A DNA stretch of 28,707 nt from Tannerella sp. (GTDB lineage Bacteria > Bacteroidota > Bacteroidia > Bacteroidales > Tannerellaceae). The stretch's first letter is position 1; every line of letters starts with the position of its first letter. Position numbers and translations under genes: made by a program. The notes under the pieces were generated by a model. That model was given only the letters and a program-made list of their open reading frames with translations, made no database searches and had not been told where the DNA came from. Below, one piece after another: positions 15,928 to 25,234 of this stretch. The stretch covers positions 1 through 28,707 of the forward strand of contig JAITBC010000098.1 in NCBI GenBank assembly GCA_031283785.1, in the 5' to 3' direction.

Positions 15928-18372
15928 ATGTTATCAATCAAGAAATATTTTTTTAATAGCGAACAAAATAAGGCATACCGGCGGTTAAGTTATTTACTCC
16001 TGATTCTGCTGCCGGCATTTTCCTGCAAGAAAGAAAAAGCCCCTACATTGAGTTTATGGTATTTGCAGCCTGCCGAAGAATGGATGCAGGCAACTCCCGT
16101 CGGCAACGGCAGACTGGGAGCCATGATTTATGGCGGAACGGAAACGGAGACTATCGCCTTAAACGAAATCACCTTATGGTCGGGGCAATACGACGAAGAT
16201 CAGGAAATATCATGCGGCAAAGAGATGCTTGGTGAAATCCGCCGGTTGTTTTTCGACGGAAAGATAGAAGAAGGAAACAGGTTGGGCGCTCAATATTTAT
16301 ATGGGAAACCACACTCTTTCGGCACTCACCTGCCGCTCGGCGATTTAAAAATAAAATCATGTCATGATCCTGCCGAAATAAAAAATTACAAAAGAGAACT
16401 GGATGTTGAGAAAGCTGTCACCACCGTATCTTATACTGTATCGGGTACAAATTACAGAAGAGAATATGTGTGCTCAAATCCGGATGATGTACTTTTGATT
16501 AGATTCACTTCCGATAAGAAGAATAAGCTGAACATGGAAATCGGATTGGATCTTCTACGGGAAGCCGTCATTTCAACGTCCGGTAATACCTTATCGTTTT
16601 CCGGTCAGGCATTATTCCCCAAATTAGGGGCGGGAGGCGTTTTCTTCACAGGCCTGATTCACGTGGCGTCGGATAAAGGATCCCTATCCGCGACGGACAG
16701 TACGCTCATCGTAAACAACAGCAATGAAGTGATCCTCTCCATAGATATAAGAACGGATTACAAAAACCGGGACTACAAAACCTTATGTAAACAAACCGTT
16801 GAGAAGGCCTCCCGAAAGGCTTATGAAACAATTAAAGCCGATCATGCGGCAGACTATACAGGATTGTTTGACCGGACGAAACTCTACCTCGGAGAAAGCG
16901 AACTCGACAAACTGCCAACCGATGTCCGCTGGAAAAAATTAAAAGACGCCGGAGATGACGATCCCGGATTATTCGCCCTCTTTTTCCAGTACGGTCGTTA
17001 TCTGCTCATCTCATCTTCAAGAGAAAATTCTCCCTTACCGGCCAACCTGCAAGGAGTGTGGAACGACAATCTGGCATGTAACATGCCCTGGACATGCGAC
17101 TATCATTTGGATATAAATACGCAGCAGAATTACTGGCTTGCCAACACAGGAAATCTTCACGAATGTAATACTCCGCTTTTTAACTACCTCGAAGATCTTG
17201 CATATCACGGAGAAAAAACGGCGGCTAAAGTTTATGGAAGTCCGGGATGGACCGCCCATACGGTAGCAAACGTATGGGGATATACGGCTCCGGGACAGGG
17301 CGTCGGCTGGGGTATGTTTCCTACTGCCGGCGTATGGCTGGCTTCCCACTTGTGGAGCCATTATACATACACCATGGATATGGAATTTCTTAAAAATAAA
17401 GCATATCCTGTCTTAAAAAAAAGCGCACTGTTTCTTTTGGATTACCTGGTGGAAGACCCCGTCAGCGGATATCTGATGACGGGCCCTTCCATCTCGCCCG
17501 AAAATTCATTTAAAGTCAACGGACACGAATATGCCCTGTCGATGATGCCTGCATGCGACCGGGTACTTGTCCACGAAGCGCTGGCCTCATGCATCAAAGC
17601 ATCAGAAATATTAGGCGTCGACACGGAGTTACGCCAATCTATGGCGGAAGCCATAGCAAAACTGCCACCTGTCAAGATCGGAAAAGACGGGACTATTCAG
17701 GAGTGGTTCGAAGATTATGAGCCGGCACATCCGAATCACCGCCATTCATCACATTTACTGGCTTTATATCCCTACTGTCAGATCTCATTGGAGAAGACTC
17801 CCGAACTGGCAAAAGCCGCCGATAATTCCGTCTATCGACAGTTACATTCCATGAATTGGGAAGATGTCGAGTGGAGCCGCGCCAATATGATATGTTTTTA
17901 TGCAAGACTGAAAAATGCAAAAGAAGCATACAGAAATATGAAAGGCCTGCTGATTGAATTTTCAAGAGAAAATCTGTTTACAATGTCGCCGGCAGGCATC
18001 GCCGGCGCACAGTCCGATATCTTCGAATTTGACGCAAACGAAGCTGCCCCTGCCGCTATTGCCGAGATGCTGATTCAAAGTCACGAAGGTTACATTGAAT
18101 TCCTTCCCGCTTTGCCGGAAGAATGGGACAATGGTTATTTCAATGGCCTCTGTGTACGGGGAGGCGCGGAAGCAGACCTGCAATGGAACGGCAGCGCCGT
18201 CGAATACGCCAAAATAACGGCTACAGCCGACAATCGGTTTTCGGTGAGACTGCCCCGTCCCGATATGACCGTCACAAAAAACGGACGGGATTTTACGGGA
18301 GGCATCGCAGACGGCATCCTGTCGTGCCGGCTAAACAAAGGCGACTGCTTGGAACTCAACGCCATTAAATGA
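15928..18372 (+). CDS. GH95-family glycosidase (alpha-L-fucosidase or alpha-L-galactosidase type), lipoprotein
   Basis: An 814-residue protein from ATG 15928. An ATG at 15901 is also possible; the one at 15868 falls inside the inverted repeat. The signal has LLILLPAFSC with Cys33 as lipobox. An N-terminal GH95 beta domain (LWYLQPAEEWMQATPVGNGR, LPLGDLKI) leads to the (alpha/alpha)6 barrel with PLPANLQGVWND (369-380), YHLDINTQQNYWLA (392-405), GPSISPENSF (519-528), HPNHRHSSHL (601-610) and FDANEAAPAAIAEML (701-715). Relative to the bifidobacterial AfcA (Asn421, Asn423, Glu566, Asp766), I place Glu525 as acid, Asp702 as the Asp766 equivalent, and Asp395/Asn397 at the two Asn. The Asp at the first Asn site and the altered residues after Asp702 set it apart. 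Substrate could be alpha-1,2-fucose, or alpha-L-galactose as in some family members. Confidence 0.9.
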   Translation: MLSIKKYFFNSEQNKAYRRLSYLLLILLPAFSCKKEKAPTLSLWYLQPAEEWMQATPVGNGRLGAMIYGGTETETIALNEITLWSGQYDEDQEISCGKEMLGEIRRLFFDGKIEEGNRLGAQYLYGKPHSFGTHLPLGDLKIKSCHDPAEIKNYKRELDVEKAVTTVSYTVSGTNYRREYVCSNPDDVLLIRFTSDKKNKLNMEIGLDLLREAVISTSGNTLSFSGQALFPKLGAGGVFFTGLIHVASDKGSLSATDSTLIVNNSNEVILSIDIRTDYKNRDYKTLCKQTVEKASRKAYETIKADHAADYTGLFDRTKLYLGESELDKLPTDVRWKKLKDAGDDDPGLFALFFQYGRYLLISSSRENSPLPANLQGVWNDNLACNMPWTCDYHLDINTQQNYWLANTGNLHECNTPLFNYLEDLAYHGEKTAAKVYGSPGWTAHTVANVWGYTAPGQGVGWGMFPTAGVWLASHLWSHYTYTMDMEFLKNKAYPVLKKSALFLLDYLVEDPVSGYLMTGPSISPENSFKVNGHEYALSMMPACDRVLVHEALASCIKASEILGVDTELRQSMAEAIAKLPPVKIGKDGTIQEWFEDYEPAHPNHRHSSHLLALYPYCQISLEKTPELAKAADNSVYRQLHSMNWEDVEWSRANMICFYARLKNAKEAYRNMKGLLIEFSRENLFTMSPAGIAGAQSDIFEFDANEAAPAAIAEMLIQSHEGYIEFLPALPEEWDNGYFNGLCVRGGAEADLQWNGSAVEYAKITATADNRFSVRLPRPDMTVTKNGRDFTGGIADGILSCRLNKGDCLELNAIK

Positions 18373-18399
18373 CAGTCGAACATCCGGTTTCGTGATATT

Positions 18400-19515
18400 T
18401 TATACTTTTAAAAATACATTCTTTTTATACAGGAAACAGAGGAACAGCCAGCACACGACAATATATCCCGTAGCATTGATCAGGTTCGCCCATGCTTCCG
18501 GGCACTTGCCGGCAAGTCCGTCCAAAAAAAACTCCGACACCTGTGAGAAGTTAATAATCCGCTGGACCAGATAGATCGTGATCGAATTCATGCCGACAAC
18601 GCGGAAGAAAAACGTCCACTTGCGATAGCCTTTCACATCCACAATGTAATAGAACACGGCAAACAGAAAAAGAGAATACGCGGCTACCATACAGACAAAA
18701 GAACTGCTCCAAAGCATTTTATTGACCGGAAAAACATAACTCCACACCCATCCGGCAATAAAAAACAGGATGGCGGCAATAAGCATGTAAACAACTTTTT
18801 TATTGCCCGACACCCTGTCGTCCGAAAGACGGATAAACTGTCCGGTAAACATGCCCAGCATTGCCGTTACGATAGCCGGGAGGGTGCTCAGTAATCCCTC
18901 CGGGTCGAAATGATTATCCCCGTATATCAGCCTTCCCGGCAATAACAAACGATCGACCGCCCCCGCAAAATTATGATCGAACGAATACGTATCCGCCCCG
19001 CCGGGAATAAGCCATAACAAAAGCCAGTAACCGACAAGGATAATCGCCGCAACGACTCCCAGCGTCTTAGTTTTGAATTTCATAAACAGCAGGGCCGAAA
19101 ACATCCATGCCAAACCAATACGTCCAAGAACGCTGGCACATCGCAGATTTGCAAAATCCAGGCGGAAAAAGCCGTTATATACCATCCCCAGCAGGACAAG
19201 AACCACGCCCCGCCTTATTACTTTTACGAGGATTTGCCTTTCCGTCTTCCCCCGTTCCCGTTGCCCGGCTATCGAAAAAGGAAACGATATCCCTGCAATA
19301 AACAAAAATAGCGGAAATATCGTATCATGGTGCGAAAGACCATGCCATTCCACATGCGACATTTGCGACGAAAGCCATGCCATAAACCCGGATGAGGGGA
19401 ATAAGCCGCACAGAGAAATTATCCATCCCGATAATCCCATGATAAACAACATATCAAAGCCTCTAAGCGCATCAAGCGACAGAAGGCGTTCTTTCTTATT
19501 AAATTCCGATTTCAT
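18400..19515 (-). CDS. DUF5009/NagX-like membrane acyltransferase (HGSNAT-related)
   Basis: A 371-residue integral membrane protein with about ten hydrophobic segments. It begins MKSEFNKKERLLSLDALRGF, the usual RLLSLDALRGFD opening of this family, then WHGLSHHDTIFPLFLFIAGI, VLGRIGLAWMFSALL, and near the end FFRVVGMNSITIYLVQRIIN. It belongs with bacterial relatives of heparan-alpha-glucosaminide N-acetyltransferase, which move acetyl groups across the membrane to sugars; most bacterial members are untested. It converges on the GH95 gene with only 27 bases between stops, and its promoter lies in the opposite flank, so it is a separate transcript. A link with the fucose locus is possible by position only. 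Confidence 0.8.
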   Translation of the reverse strand: MKSEFNKKERLLSLDALRGFDMLFIMGLSGWIISLCGLFPSSGFMAWLSSQMSHVEWHGLSHHDTIFPLFLFIAGISFPFSIAGQRERGKTERQILVKVIRRGVVLVLLGMVYNGFFRLDFANLRCASVLGRIGLAWMFSALLFMKFKTKTLGVVAAIILVGYWLLLWLIPGGADTYSFDHNFAGAVDRLLLPGRLIYGDNHFDPEGLLSTLPAIVTAMLGMFTGQFIRLSDDRVSGNKKVVYMLIAAILFFIAGWVWSYVFPVNKMLWSSSFVCMVAAYSLFLFAVFYYIVDVKGYRKWTFFFRVVGMNSITIYLVQRIINFSQVSEFFLDGLAGKCPEAWANLINATGYIVVCWLFLCFLYKKNVFLKV

Positions 19516-19545
19516 TTTTAGACCTTTTAATGTTAATTCAAATCA

Positions 19546-19576
19546 CAAATATACAAACAGATAAAGAATATCCAAA
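19546..19576 (-). promoter_or_regulatory. Promoter for the DUF5009 gene
   Basis: On the minus strand TTTG (19573-19576), a 19-base gap and TATATTTG (19546-19553) match the Bacteroidota -33/-7 consensus with ideal spacing. It sits 30 bases upstream of the ATG at 19515. Confidence 0.75.
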
Positions 19577-19585
19577 TTTTTCATG

Positions 19586-19593
19586 TAATTTTG
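19586..19593 (+). promoter_or_regulatory. -7 element for trmB
   Basis: TAATTTTG matches TAnnTTTG, 26 bases upstream of the trmB ATG at 19620. It is divergent from the DUF5009 promoter, and the two elements are only 9 bases apart, so binding at one could affect the other. No clear -33 TTTG is present. Confidence 0.45.
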
Positions 19594-19619
19594 TATCATG
19601 AACATTATTGACAGTCCTT

Positions 19620-20375
19620 ATGGGAAAGAATAAATTACAAAAATTCGATGATATGGCCGCATTTCCGCATGTGTTCCAATATCCTTTCGCGATATTACAG
19701 GCCGAAGGCGGATGCCCCCTGGCGGGACGATGGAATGACGACGTATTCGGAAACGACCATCCTTTAGTACTTGAACTCGGATGTGGACGCGGCGAATACA
19801 CCATCGGGCTTGGGAAGCTGTTCCCGGATAAAAATTTTATCGGAATTGATATCAAAGGCGCACGCATGTGGTCGGGCGCTAAAGAATCTTTTGAGACAGG
19901 AATGAAAAACGTTGCGTTCCTGCGGACAAGTATTGAATTGATCTCTCATTTTTTCGCTTCCGGAGAAGTTGCGGAAATATGGCTGACTTTCCCGGACCCG
20001 CAAATGAAAAAAGTAAATAAACGCCTTACCGGCACGCGTTTTATGCGTTTATACTGTGACATGTTGTCCGGCAAAGGTATCATACATCTCAAAACGGACA
20101 GTAATTTCATGTATGTTTATACATGCGAAATGATAAAGGAAAACAGATATCCGGTGCAAGTTTGTACAAATGACCTTTATCATTCGGGATTGGCCGATGA
20201 AATTTTATCCATACGCACCCGTTACGAACAGCAATGGCTCGAACGCGGCCTCAATATCAAATACATCCGCTTCGTATGCGAGCCACGCGACAAACTGACG
20301 GAACCTGATGTGGAAATCGACGCTGATCCATACCGCAGCTACAATCGCAGCCGCAGAACCCAAACCGGCAGTTAA
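19620..20375 (+). CDS. trmB: tRNA (guanine-N7-)-methyltransferase TrmB
   Basis: A 251-residue protein. I chose ATG 19620 ([20 protein letters not shown]), the usual opening in this group; a TTG 12 bases upstream in frame is less likely. An 11-codon ORF starting at ATG 19598 overlaps the start in another frame. The SAM-binding motif [12 protein letters not shown] lies at 50-61, [10 protein letters not shown] follows, and the catalytic region [16 protein letters not shown] begins at 121. TrmB forms m7G at position 46 of tRNA, using S-adenosylmethionine. The gene is followed after 50 bases by mrp on the same strand, a pairing I recall from other Bacteroidales, so they are probably co-transcribed. 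Confidence 0.95.
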   Translation: MGKNKLQKFDDMAAFPHVFQYPFAILQAEGGCPLAGRWNDDVFGNDHPLVLELGCGRGEYTIGLGKLFPDKNFIGIDIKGARMWSGAKESFETGMKNVAFLRTSIELISHFFASGEVAEIWLTFPDPQMKKVNKRLTGTRFMRLYCDMLSGKGIIHLKTDSNFMYVYTCEMIKENRYPVQVCTNDLYHSGLADEILSIRTRYEQQWLERGLNIKYIRFVCEPRDKLTEPDVEIDADPYRSYNRSRRTQTGS

Positions 20376-20425
20376 AATTGAAACAATCATACGACATTCC
20401 ATAACTAAAGATACTCTATTTTTAT

Positions 20426-21532
20426 ATGAACTTATATCCTAAATTAATATTGGAAGCATTAGCGAAAGTACGTTACCCGGGCACAGGAAAAAACCTCGTT
20501 GAAGCCGGGATGGTAGACGACGATATACGTATCGACGGTCGTAAGGTTTCTTTTACGCTCACCGTAGAAAAACCTAACGACCCGTTTATCAAATCTGTTG
20601 TGAAAGCGGCAGAAACGTCTATCCTGACCTATATATCTCCGGAAGTAGATATAAAAGGTAACATATCGGTCAGGAGTTTGCAGGACGCGCGTCCCGAACC
20701 GGATAAACTGCTGCCGGAAGTGAAAAATATCATTGCGGTTGCCTCCGGCAAGGGGGGGGTCGGTAAAAGCACCGTATCGGCAAATCTCGCCGTGGCATTT
20801 GCCGCCATGGGGTATAAAACAGGACTGCTTGATGCGGACATATTCGGACCGTCGCAACCAAAAATGTTCAATGTGGAAGATGCTCGCCCGCATCTTGAAA
20901 AAACAGGTAATCGCGAATTCATACAGCCTGCGGAAAACTACGGGGTAAAACTGCTGTCGATAGGTTTTTTTATTAATAAAGAAGATGCCGTATTATGGCG
21001 CGGCGCAATGGCAAGTAACGCCTTGAAACAGCTTATAGGGGATGCTAACTGGGGCGAACTCGACTATTTGCTTATAGACCTTCCTCCCGGCACAAGCGAT
21101 ATCCACCTAACGCTTGTTCAGACACTTGCAATCACAGGTGCAGTGGTCGTCAGTACGCCCCAGGAAGTGGCGCTTGCCGACGCCCGTAAAGGAATCAGTA
21201 TGTTTACCGGCGATAAAGTAAACGTCCCGGTACTCGGGCTTATAGAAAACATGGCCTGGTTTACGCCGGCTGAACTGCCTGAAAACAAATATTACCTCTT
21301 CGGAAAAGAAGGTGGCAAACGATTGGCTGAAGAACTGAATATTCCGTTATTAGGGCAAATACCCATCGTACAAAGCATCTGCGAAAGTGGGGATACCGGT
21401 GCTCCGGCCGCACTAAATCCCAATACGATGAGCGGAGCGACTTTCCGTAACCTGGCTGAAAATATAGTAAAACGCATAGAATACAGACACACGCATATGG
21501 CGCCGACAAAACGCGTGGAAACTCACAAATAA
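20426..21532 (+). CDS. mrp: Mrp/ApbC-family iron-sulfur carrier P-loop ATPase
   Basis: A 368-residue protein. Residues 1 to about 85 are a MIP18-like (DUF59) domain. The ParA/Mrp ATPase follows, with deviant Walker A NIIAVASGKGGVGKS (101-115), the DADIFGPSQPKMF switch region and DYLLIDLPPGTSDIHLTLVQ. Mrp/ApbC proteins carry and deliver Fe-S clusters in the cytoplasm. The usual CxxC cluster motif after ENM is absent: here the segment reads ENMAWFTPAELPENKYYLFG. I recall this variant as common in Bacteroidota, so it is not damage, but the cluster ligands must be elsewhere or the role differs. The P-loop codons contain an 8-G run, held by the protein sequence. Confidence 0.93.
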   Translation: MNLYPKLILEALAKVRYPGTGKNLVEAGMVDDDIRIDGRKVSFTLTVEKPNDPFIKSVVKAAETSILTYISPEVDIKGNISVRSLQDARPEPDKLLPEVKNIIAVASGKGGVGKSTVSANLAVAFAAMGYKTGLLDADIFGPSQPKMFNVEDARPHLEKTGNREFIQPAENYGVKLLSIGFFINKEDAVLWRGAMASNALKQLIGDANWGELDYLLIDLPPGTSDIHLTLVQTLAITGAVVVSTPQEVALADARKGISMFTGDKVNVPVLGLIENMAWFTPAELPENKYYLFGKEGGKRLAEELNIPLLGQIPIVQSICESGDTGAPAALNPNTMSGATFRNLAENIVKRIEYRHTHMAPTKRVETHK

Positions 21533-21633
21533 TTCATAAAACGGCATTTTTATACTCATATTTTGGCTAAATCTTTTTTTGAGGTGCTATGAAAAATATC
21601 CGGCCGTACGGTAAAGGAAGAAATCTTTGTCTT

Positions 21634-21990
21634 TCAATCCGTAGTTTGAGCAAGCAGTTTTCGGCCTTCTTCACACTGTGGCATTTGCCTTTTGGAAAGC
21701 GAACTTTGCAACTCCCTGACGATCCGTTTGCGGACTTCGCCGACGGCGTCATAAACGTATTTCATCACATGGAACTTGTGTCGGATATCATACTACATCG
21801 CTGTAACTTGACGGTTCCGGACAGTATCCTGCCTGCCTTTTCATGCATCTCTATTACCCCGCGCTCTGCGTGCTCGTGAGCATCCAATATATCGAACAGA
21901 CTGTCTCTCGCTGACAGACAATCTATTTTTTTTATTCTTCCCGGCTTTGACGGACAGGTCCGCACGTCATCTATTTTCACAGGACTTTGC
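21634..21990 (-). pseudogene. Degenerate transposase fragment (ISL3-like)
   Basis: The minus strand keeps one recognisable piece, HKFHVMKYVYDAVGEVRKRI continuing to a stop at 21634-21636. The KFHVMK motif with the helical region after it is typical of ISL3-type (DDE) transposases, where DKFHV or DRFHV surrounds the second Asp. Upstream the reading frame has a TAG (…VTAM*YDIR…), the motif Asp is changed to His, and the remaining frames are scrambled. No intact ORF, terminal inverted repeats or target duplication are seen. It fills the space between mrp and secDF (21533-22031), which otherwise holds nothing I can support. The + strand 96-codon ORF at 21589 is its antisense shadow. Confidence 0.55.
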
Positions 21991-22031
21991 TCTGCGTTCG
22001 GCTCGTAAACGCCGGAAATTCATTTCGTTAT

Positions 22032-25000
22032 TTACCTTTTAGCCGTTGCCGTTGCTAATGCGGCAGCCTTTTTTTCCATCCGGCGTTTCTGTATTTCATA
22101 AGCGATCGGCGTTGCTACAAACAAGGTGGAATATGTCCCTACAAGCACGCCGAGCATAATTGCAAAAGTAAAACTGCGTATCGTAACGCCGCCAAGCAGG
22201 AATATACATAACACAACGAGAAACGTGGATATGGTAGTATTAAATGTTCGCGTCAATGTCGAGTTTAACGCATCATTTATGACCTGATAACGGTCGCGCT
22301 TAGGATAATCTTTTATGGTCTCGCGAATACGGTCGAAAACAACCACCGTATCGTTGATAGAATATCCGATAACCGTCAGGATCGCGGCAATAAACGTCTG
22401 GTCGACCTCCATAGAGAATGGAAGTATCTTCCATAACAAAGTGTAGAATGCAACGATACACAATGTAGTCGCAAGCACCGAGACAAATACCCCGACAGAG
22501 AATCCCCAGTCGCGGAAACGTACCAGAATGTACAGCGCCATACAGAACATAGCAATGATTACCGCCATAACAGCGCTGTTTTTTATATCGTCAGCCATGC
22601 TCGGCCCTACTTTCTGCGAACTTTTTATATATTGGTCCGTAAATTGCTGCAACGTGGTCCCCGACGGCAGTAGCTCTTTTACCCCTTCATATAATTTAGC
22701 CTCGACTTCCTCATCCATGGCCGGATCGTTATCCATAATTTTATAATTGGTGGATACGCGCACCTGATTTGCCAAACCAATCGTTATGACACTGACAGAG
22801 CCTTCCATTTGTTCGCCGAGAGAATTACGCAATTCATCCGTACGGACATCCTGATCGAAACGTATTACATAATTGCGACCACCCGTAAAATCAATACCCG
22901 TATTTAATCCGACAGTCGCCATCGATACGCTGCCAAGAAGAATGATAAGCAAAGGGATGATATATCCGATTTTCCGTTTACCAAGGAAATTAAATTGCGG
23001 ATTAGCCAGTACATTTTGGGAGAGTTTTGTTGTAAACGTCAGATTTTTAATTTTATCTTTTGCGATTAACCATTCATAGACAAGGCGTGTAAGGAATACG
23101 GCAGTAAGAAAAGAGACTGCGATACCGATCAGCAATGTCCATGCAAACCCTTTAATCGGACCTGTACCGAAGACGAACAGCACGATACCTGCAATCATCG
23201 TTGTCAGGTTGGCGTCGAAGATTGCGGAAAAGGCGTTTCCGTAACCATCGGCAAGGGCTCTTGCAAGCTGTTTCCCGGAGCGAAGCTCTTCTTTGGTTCG
23301 TTCGTATATCAACACATTCGCATCAACCGCCATACCGAGGGTAAGCACCATGCCGGCAATACCCGGCAATGTAAGTACAGCCTTAAATGAAGCAAGAATA
23401 CCAAGCGTAAAGAAAATGTTCAATACCAAGGCTCCGTTTGCGACCATCCCCGGAAGGAATCCGTATACCGCACACATATATATCATCAACACTAACAATG
23501 CAACAATAAAGGAGATTATACCCGCATTAATAGCTTCCTGTCCGAGTGACGGGCCAACGATATCTTCCTGTACAATGTTAACTGAAGCCGCCATTTTACC
23601 TGATTTCAGCACATTCGCCAGGTCTTTTGCCTCCTCAATCGTGAAGTTTCCCGTAATTTGCGAACGTCCGCCCATAATTTCCCCTTGTACGGTAGGAGCT
23701 GAATACACCAGATTATCAAGAACAATAGACACGTTTTTACCGATATTCTCTTTTGTAAGACGCGCCCATGCTTTCGCACCTTCGGCATTCATCGACATAC
23801 TTACAACCTGCTCCGCACGCGACAGCCTGTCCTGTGCAAAATCGGCATTGGCATCGGTTACGACATCCCCGCTTAAAGCCGGGGATCCATCGCGATTAGT
23901 AACTTTTAATGCATATAATTCAAAAATCTGTTCATTTTCATCACGCGATTTCACCGCCCACCTGAATATTACATTATTAGGCAACGCTTCTCTTACCTGC
24001 TTCAGGCTCAACAGGCTGTCGATCCCGGCCATATCCTGTTTGTTTGCAACGCCGACAACCGGGCCCGGGACAAGTTGTCCGTTATAAATATTAGGCATAA
24101 GAACGGAAAACAACGGATGTTGCCGGGCAAGTTCTTCGTCGGACTGCATTACATCTTGATTATTGACGCTAAGTTGATCCAAAAGAGAATCGGTCTCGGA
24201 AGTATCGTCTACAATCTCATCCGGCTCGCCTTCCGAATTTCCGGCGGGAATTTCCACCGTATTACCTTCTTCGCCTGAAACTGTCGTTCCGGCGGCCTCG
24301 GCAAGCCGATCTGCCGTGATACGGGCCAAAATAGCATCGGCTTCACTCAATTGCTGATACAATTGCGTCAAATCATATGTTTCCCAAAACTCCAGATTTG
24401 CACTTCCCTGAAGTAACTTGCGGACACGCTCAGGCTCTTTTACGCCCGGCAATTCCACAAGAATACGCCCGTCCGTTTCGAGGCGCTGTATATTCGGAGA
24501 CACTACGCCGAAACGATCAATACGCGTACGCAATACATTAAATGAATTATCAATAGCGCTTTGCAACTCGCCGCGCAATACCGAAACAACCTCTTCATCC
24601 GAATTTTGAGGCGTAATTTTATCTTTCAAGTCGAATGTGCTGAAAATAGCAGACAGGCGCACCCCCGGATCAATTTTTTTATATTCTTCAACAAACAACT
24701 CAATAAACCCTCTCTGGCTCGTCGACTGACGCGCATAAGCCGCATCAAGGGCTTTGTTGAAATTTACATCTCTGTTGTTATTCGATAACGAACGGATAAC
24801 ATCCGCCACGTTCAGTTCAAGGACAACATTCATACCTCCCTTCAGGTCAAGCCCTAAGGTGATTTCATTTTCACGACATTCTTTTAATGTATAGCCTAAC
24901 CATACTTTCTTATTGGCAAGAGAATCCAGATAGTAATTCTCTTTTACCGCATCTCCGCTCGCATAAGCCGCCGCCTCATTATTATATTTATTCGTCACAA

Positions 25001-25076
25001 ATGAAAATGACAAATAGAAAATACATACTAACGCCAGCAAAATCGCGAATACCCGTACAAATCCTTTGTTTTGCAT
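22032..25076 (-). CDS. secDF: Protein translocase subunit SecDF (fused SecD-SecF)
   Basis: A 1014-residue inner-membrane protein joining SecD (about 1-640) and SecF (about 690-1000). SecD features: an N-terminal membrane segment, LGLDLKGGMNVVLELNVADV, RIDRFGVVSPNIQRLETDGR, LVELPGVKEPERVRKLLQGS, and the membrane block with GMVLTLGMAVDANVLIYERT (the D-A-N motif). SecF features: NTGIDFTGGRNYVIRFDQDV and ILTVIGYSINDTVVVFDRIR. It uses the proton gradient to help the SecYEG channel export proteins. The single-chain form is the rule in Bacteroidota. A low-complexity acidic insert around residues 265-300 (EEGNTVEIPAGNSEGEPDEI) is variable in the family. Promoter at 25120-25148. Confidence 0.97.
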   Translation of the reverse strand: MQNKGFVRVFAILLALVCIFYLSFSFVTNKYNNEAAAYASGDAVKENYYLDSLANKKVWLGYTLKECRENEITLGLDLKGGMNVVLELNVADVIRSLSNNNRDVNFNKALDAAYARQSTSQRGFIELFVEEYKKIDPGVRLSAIFSTFDLKDKITPQNSDEEVVSVLRGELQSAIDNSFNVLRTRIDRFGVVSPNIQRLETDGRILVELPGVKEPERVRKLLQGSANLEFWETYDLTQLYQQLSEADAILARITADRLAEAAGTTVSGEEGNTVEIPAGNSEGEPDEIVDDTSETDSLLDQLSVNNQDVMQSDEELARQHPLFSVLMPNIYNGQLVPGPVVGVANKQDMAGIDSLLSLKQVREALPNNVIFRWAVKSRDENEQIFELYALKVTNRDGSPALSGDVVTDANADFAQDRLSRAEQVVSMSMNAEGAKAWARLTKENIGKNVSIVLDNLVYSAPTVQGEIMGGRSQITGNFTIEEAKDLANVLKSGKMAASVNIVQEDIVGPSLGQEAINAGIISFIVALLVLMIYMCAVYGFLPGMVANGALVLNIFFTLGILASFKAVLTLPGIAGMVLTLGMAVDANVLIYERTKEELRSGKQLARALADGYGNAFSAIFDANLTTMIAGIVLFVFGTGPIKGFAWTLLIGIAVSFLTAVFLTRLVYEWLIAKDKIKNLTFTTKLSQNVLANPQFNFLGKRKIGYIIPLLIILLGSVSMATVGLNTGIDFTGGRNYVIRFDQDVRTDELRNSLGEQMEGSVSVITIGLANQVRVSTNYKIMDNDPAMDEEVEAKLYEGVKELLPSGTTLQQFTDQYIKSSQKVGPSMADDIKNSAVMAVIIAMFCMALYILVRFRDWGFSVGVFVSVLATTLCIVAFYTLLWKILPFSMEVDQTFIAAILTVIGYSINDTVVVFDRIRETIKDYPKRDRYQVINDALNSTLTRTFNTTISTFLVVLCIFLLGGVTIRSFTFAIMLGVLVGTYSTLFVATPIAYEIQKRRMEKKAAALATATAKR

Positions 25077-25119
25077 TTTATATTATTACTTTAATTTATA
25101 TTTCTAATTTTTCAAGGCG

Positions 25120-25148
25120 CAAAGATAGCATTTTTTTTTCGTTGCAAA
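25120..25148 (-). promoter_or_regulatory. Promoter for secDF
   Basis: On the minus strand TTTG (25145-25148), a 17-base gap and TATCTTTG (25120-25127) fit the consensus with slightly short spacing. It lies 43 bases upstream of the secDF ATG. Confidence 0.6.
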
Positions 25149-25174
25149 ATAGATTTTTACGTATTTTTTTTGAT

Positions 25175-25182
25175 TATCTTTG
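25175..25182 (+). promoter_or_regulatory. -7 element for the secreted esterase
   Basis: TATCTTTG matches TAnnTTTG, 52 bases upstream of ATG 25235. It is divergent from the secDF promoter. The in-frame extension of the esterase frame upstream of this point is therefore untranslated. Confidence 0.5.
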
Positions 25183-25234
25183 CCCTTCGACTGTCAAAGA
25201 CATACATGATCTCGCTAATTTAATATTTCGCACT

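Noticed and set aside
20752..20759. 8-G run as a possible second phase-variable tract
   Set aside because: It encodes the invariant P-loop glycines of Mrp, is short, and the gene is a housekeeping one in an intact frame.
23293..24087. 264-codon plus-strand ORF inside secDF
   Set aside because: Antisense shadow of a conserved gene; residue composition reflects the opposite strand.
24887..25234. Long N-terminal extension of the esterase
   Set aside because: It overlaps the start of secDF and both promoters; a normal signal peptide begins at 25235.
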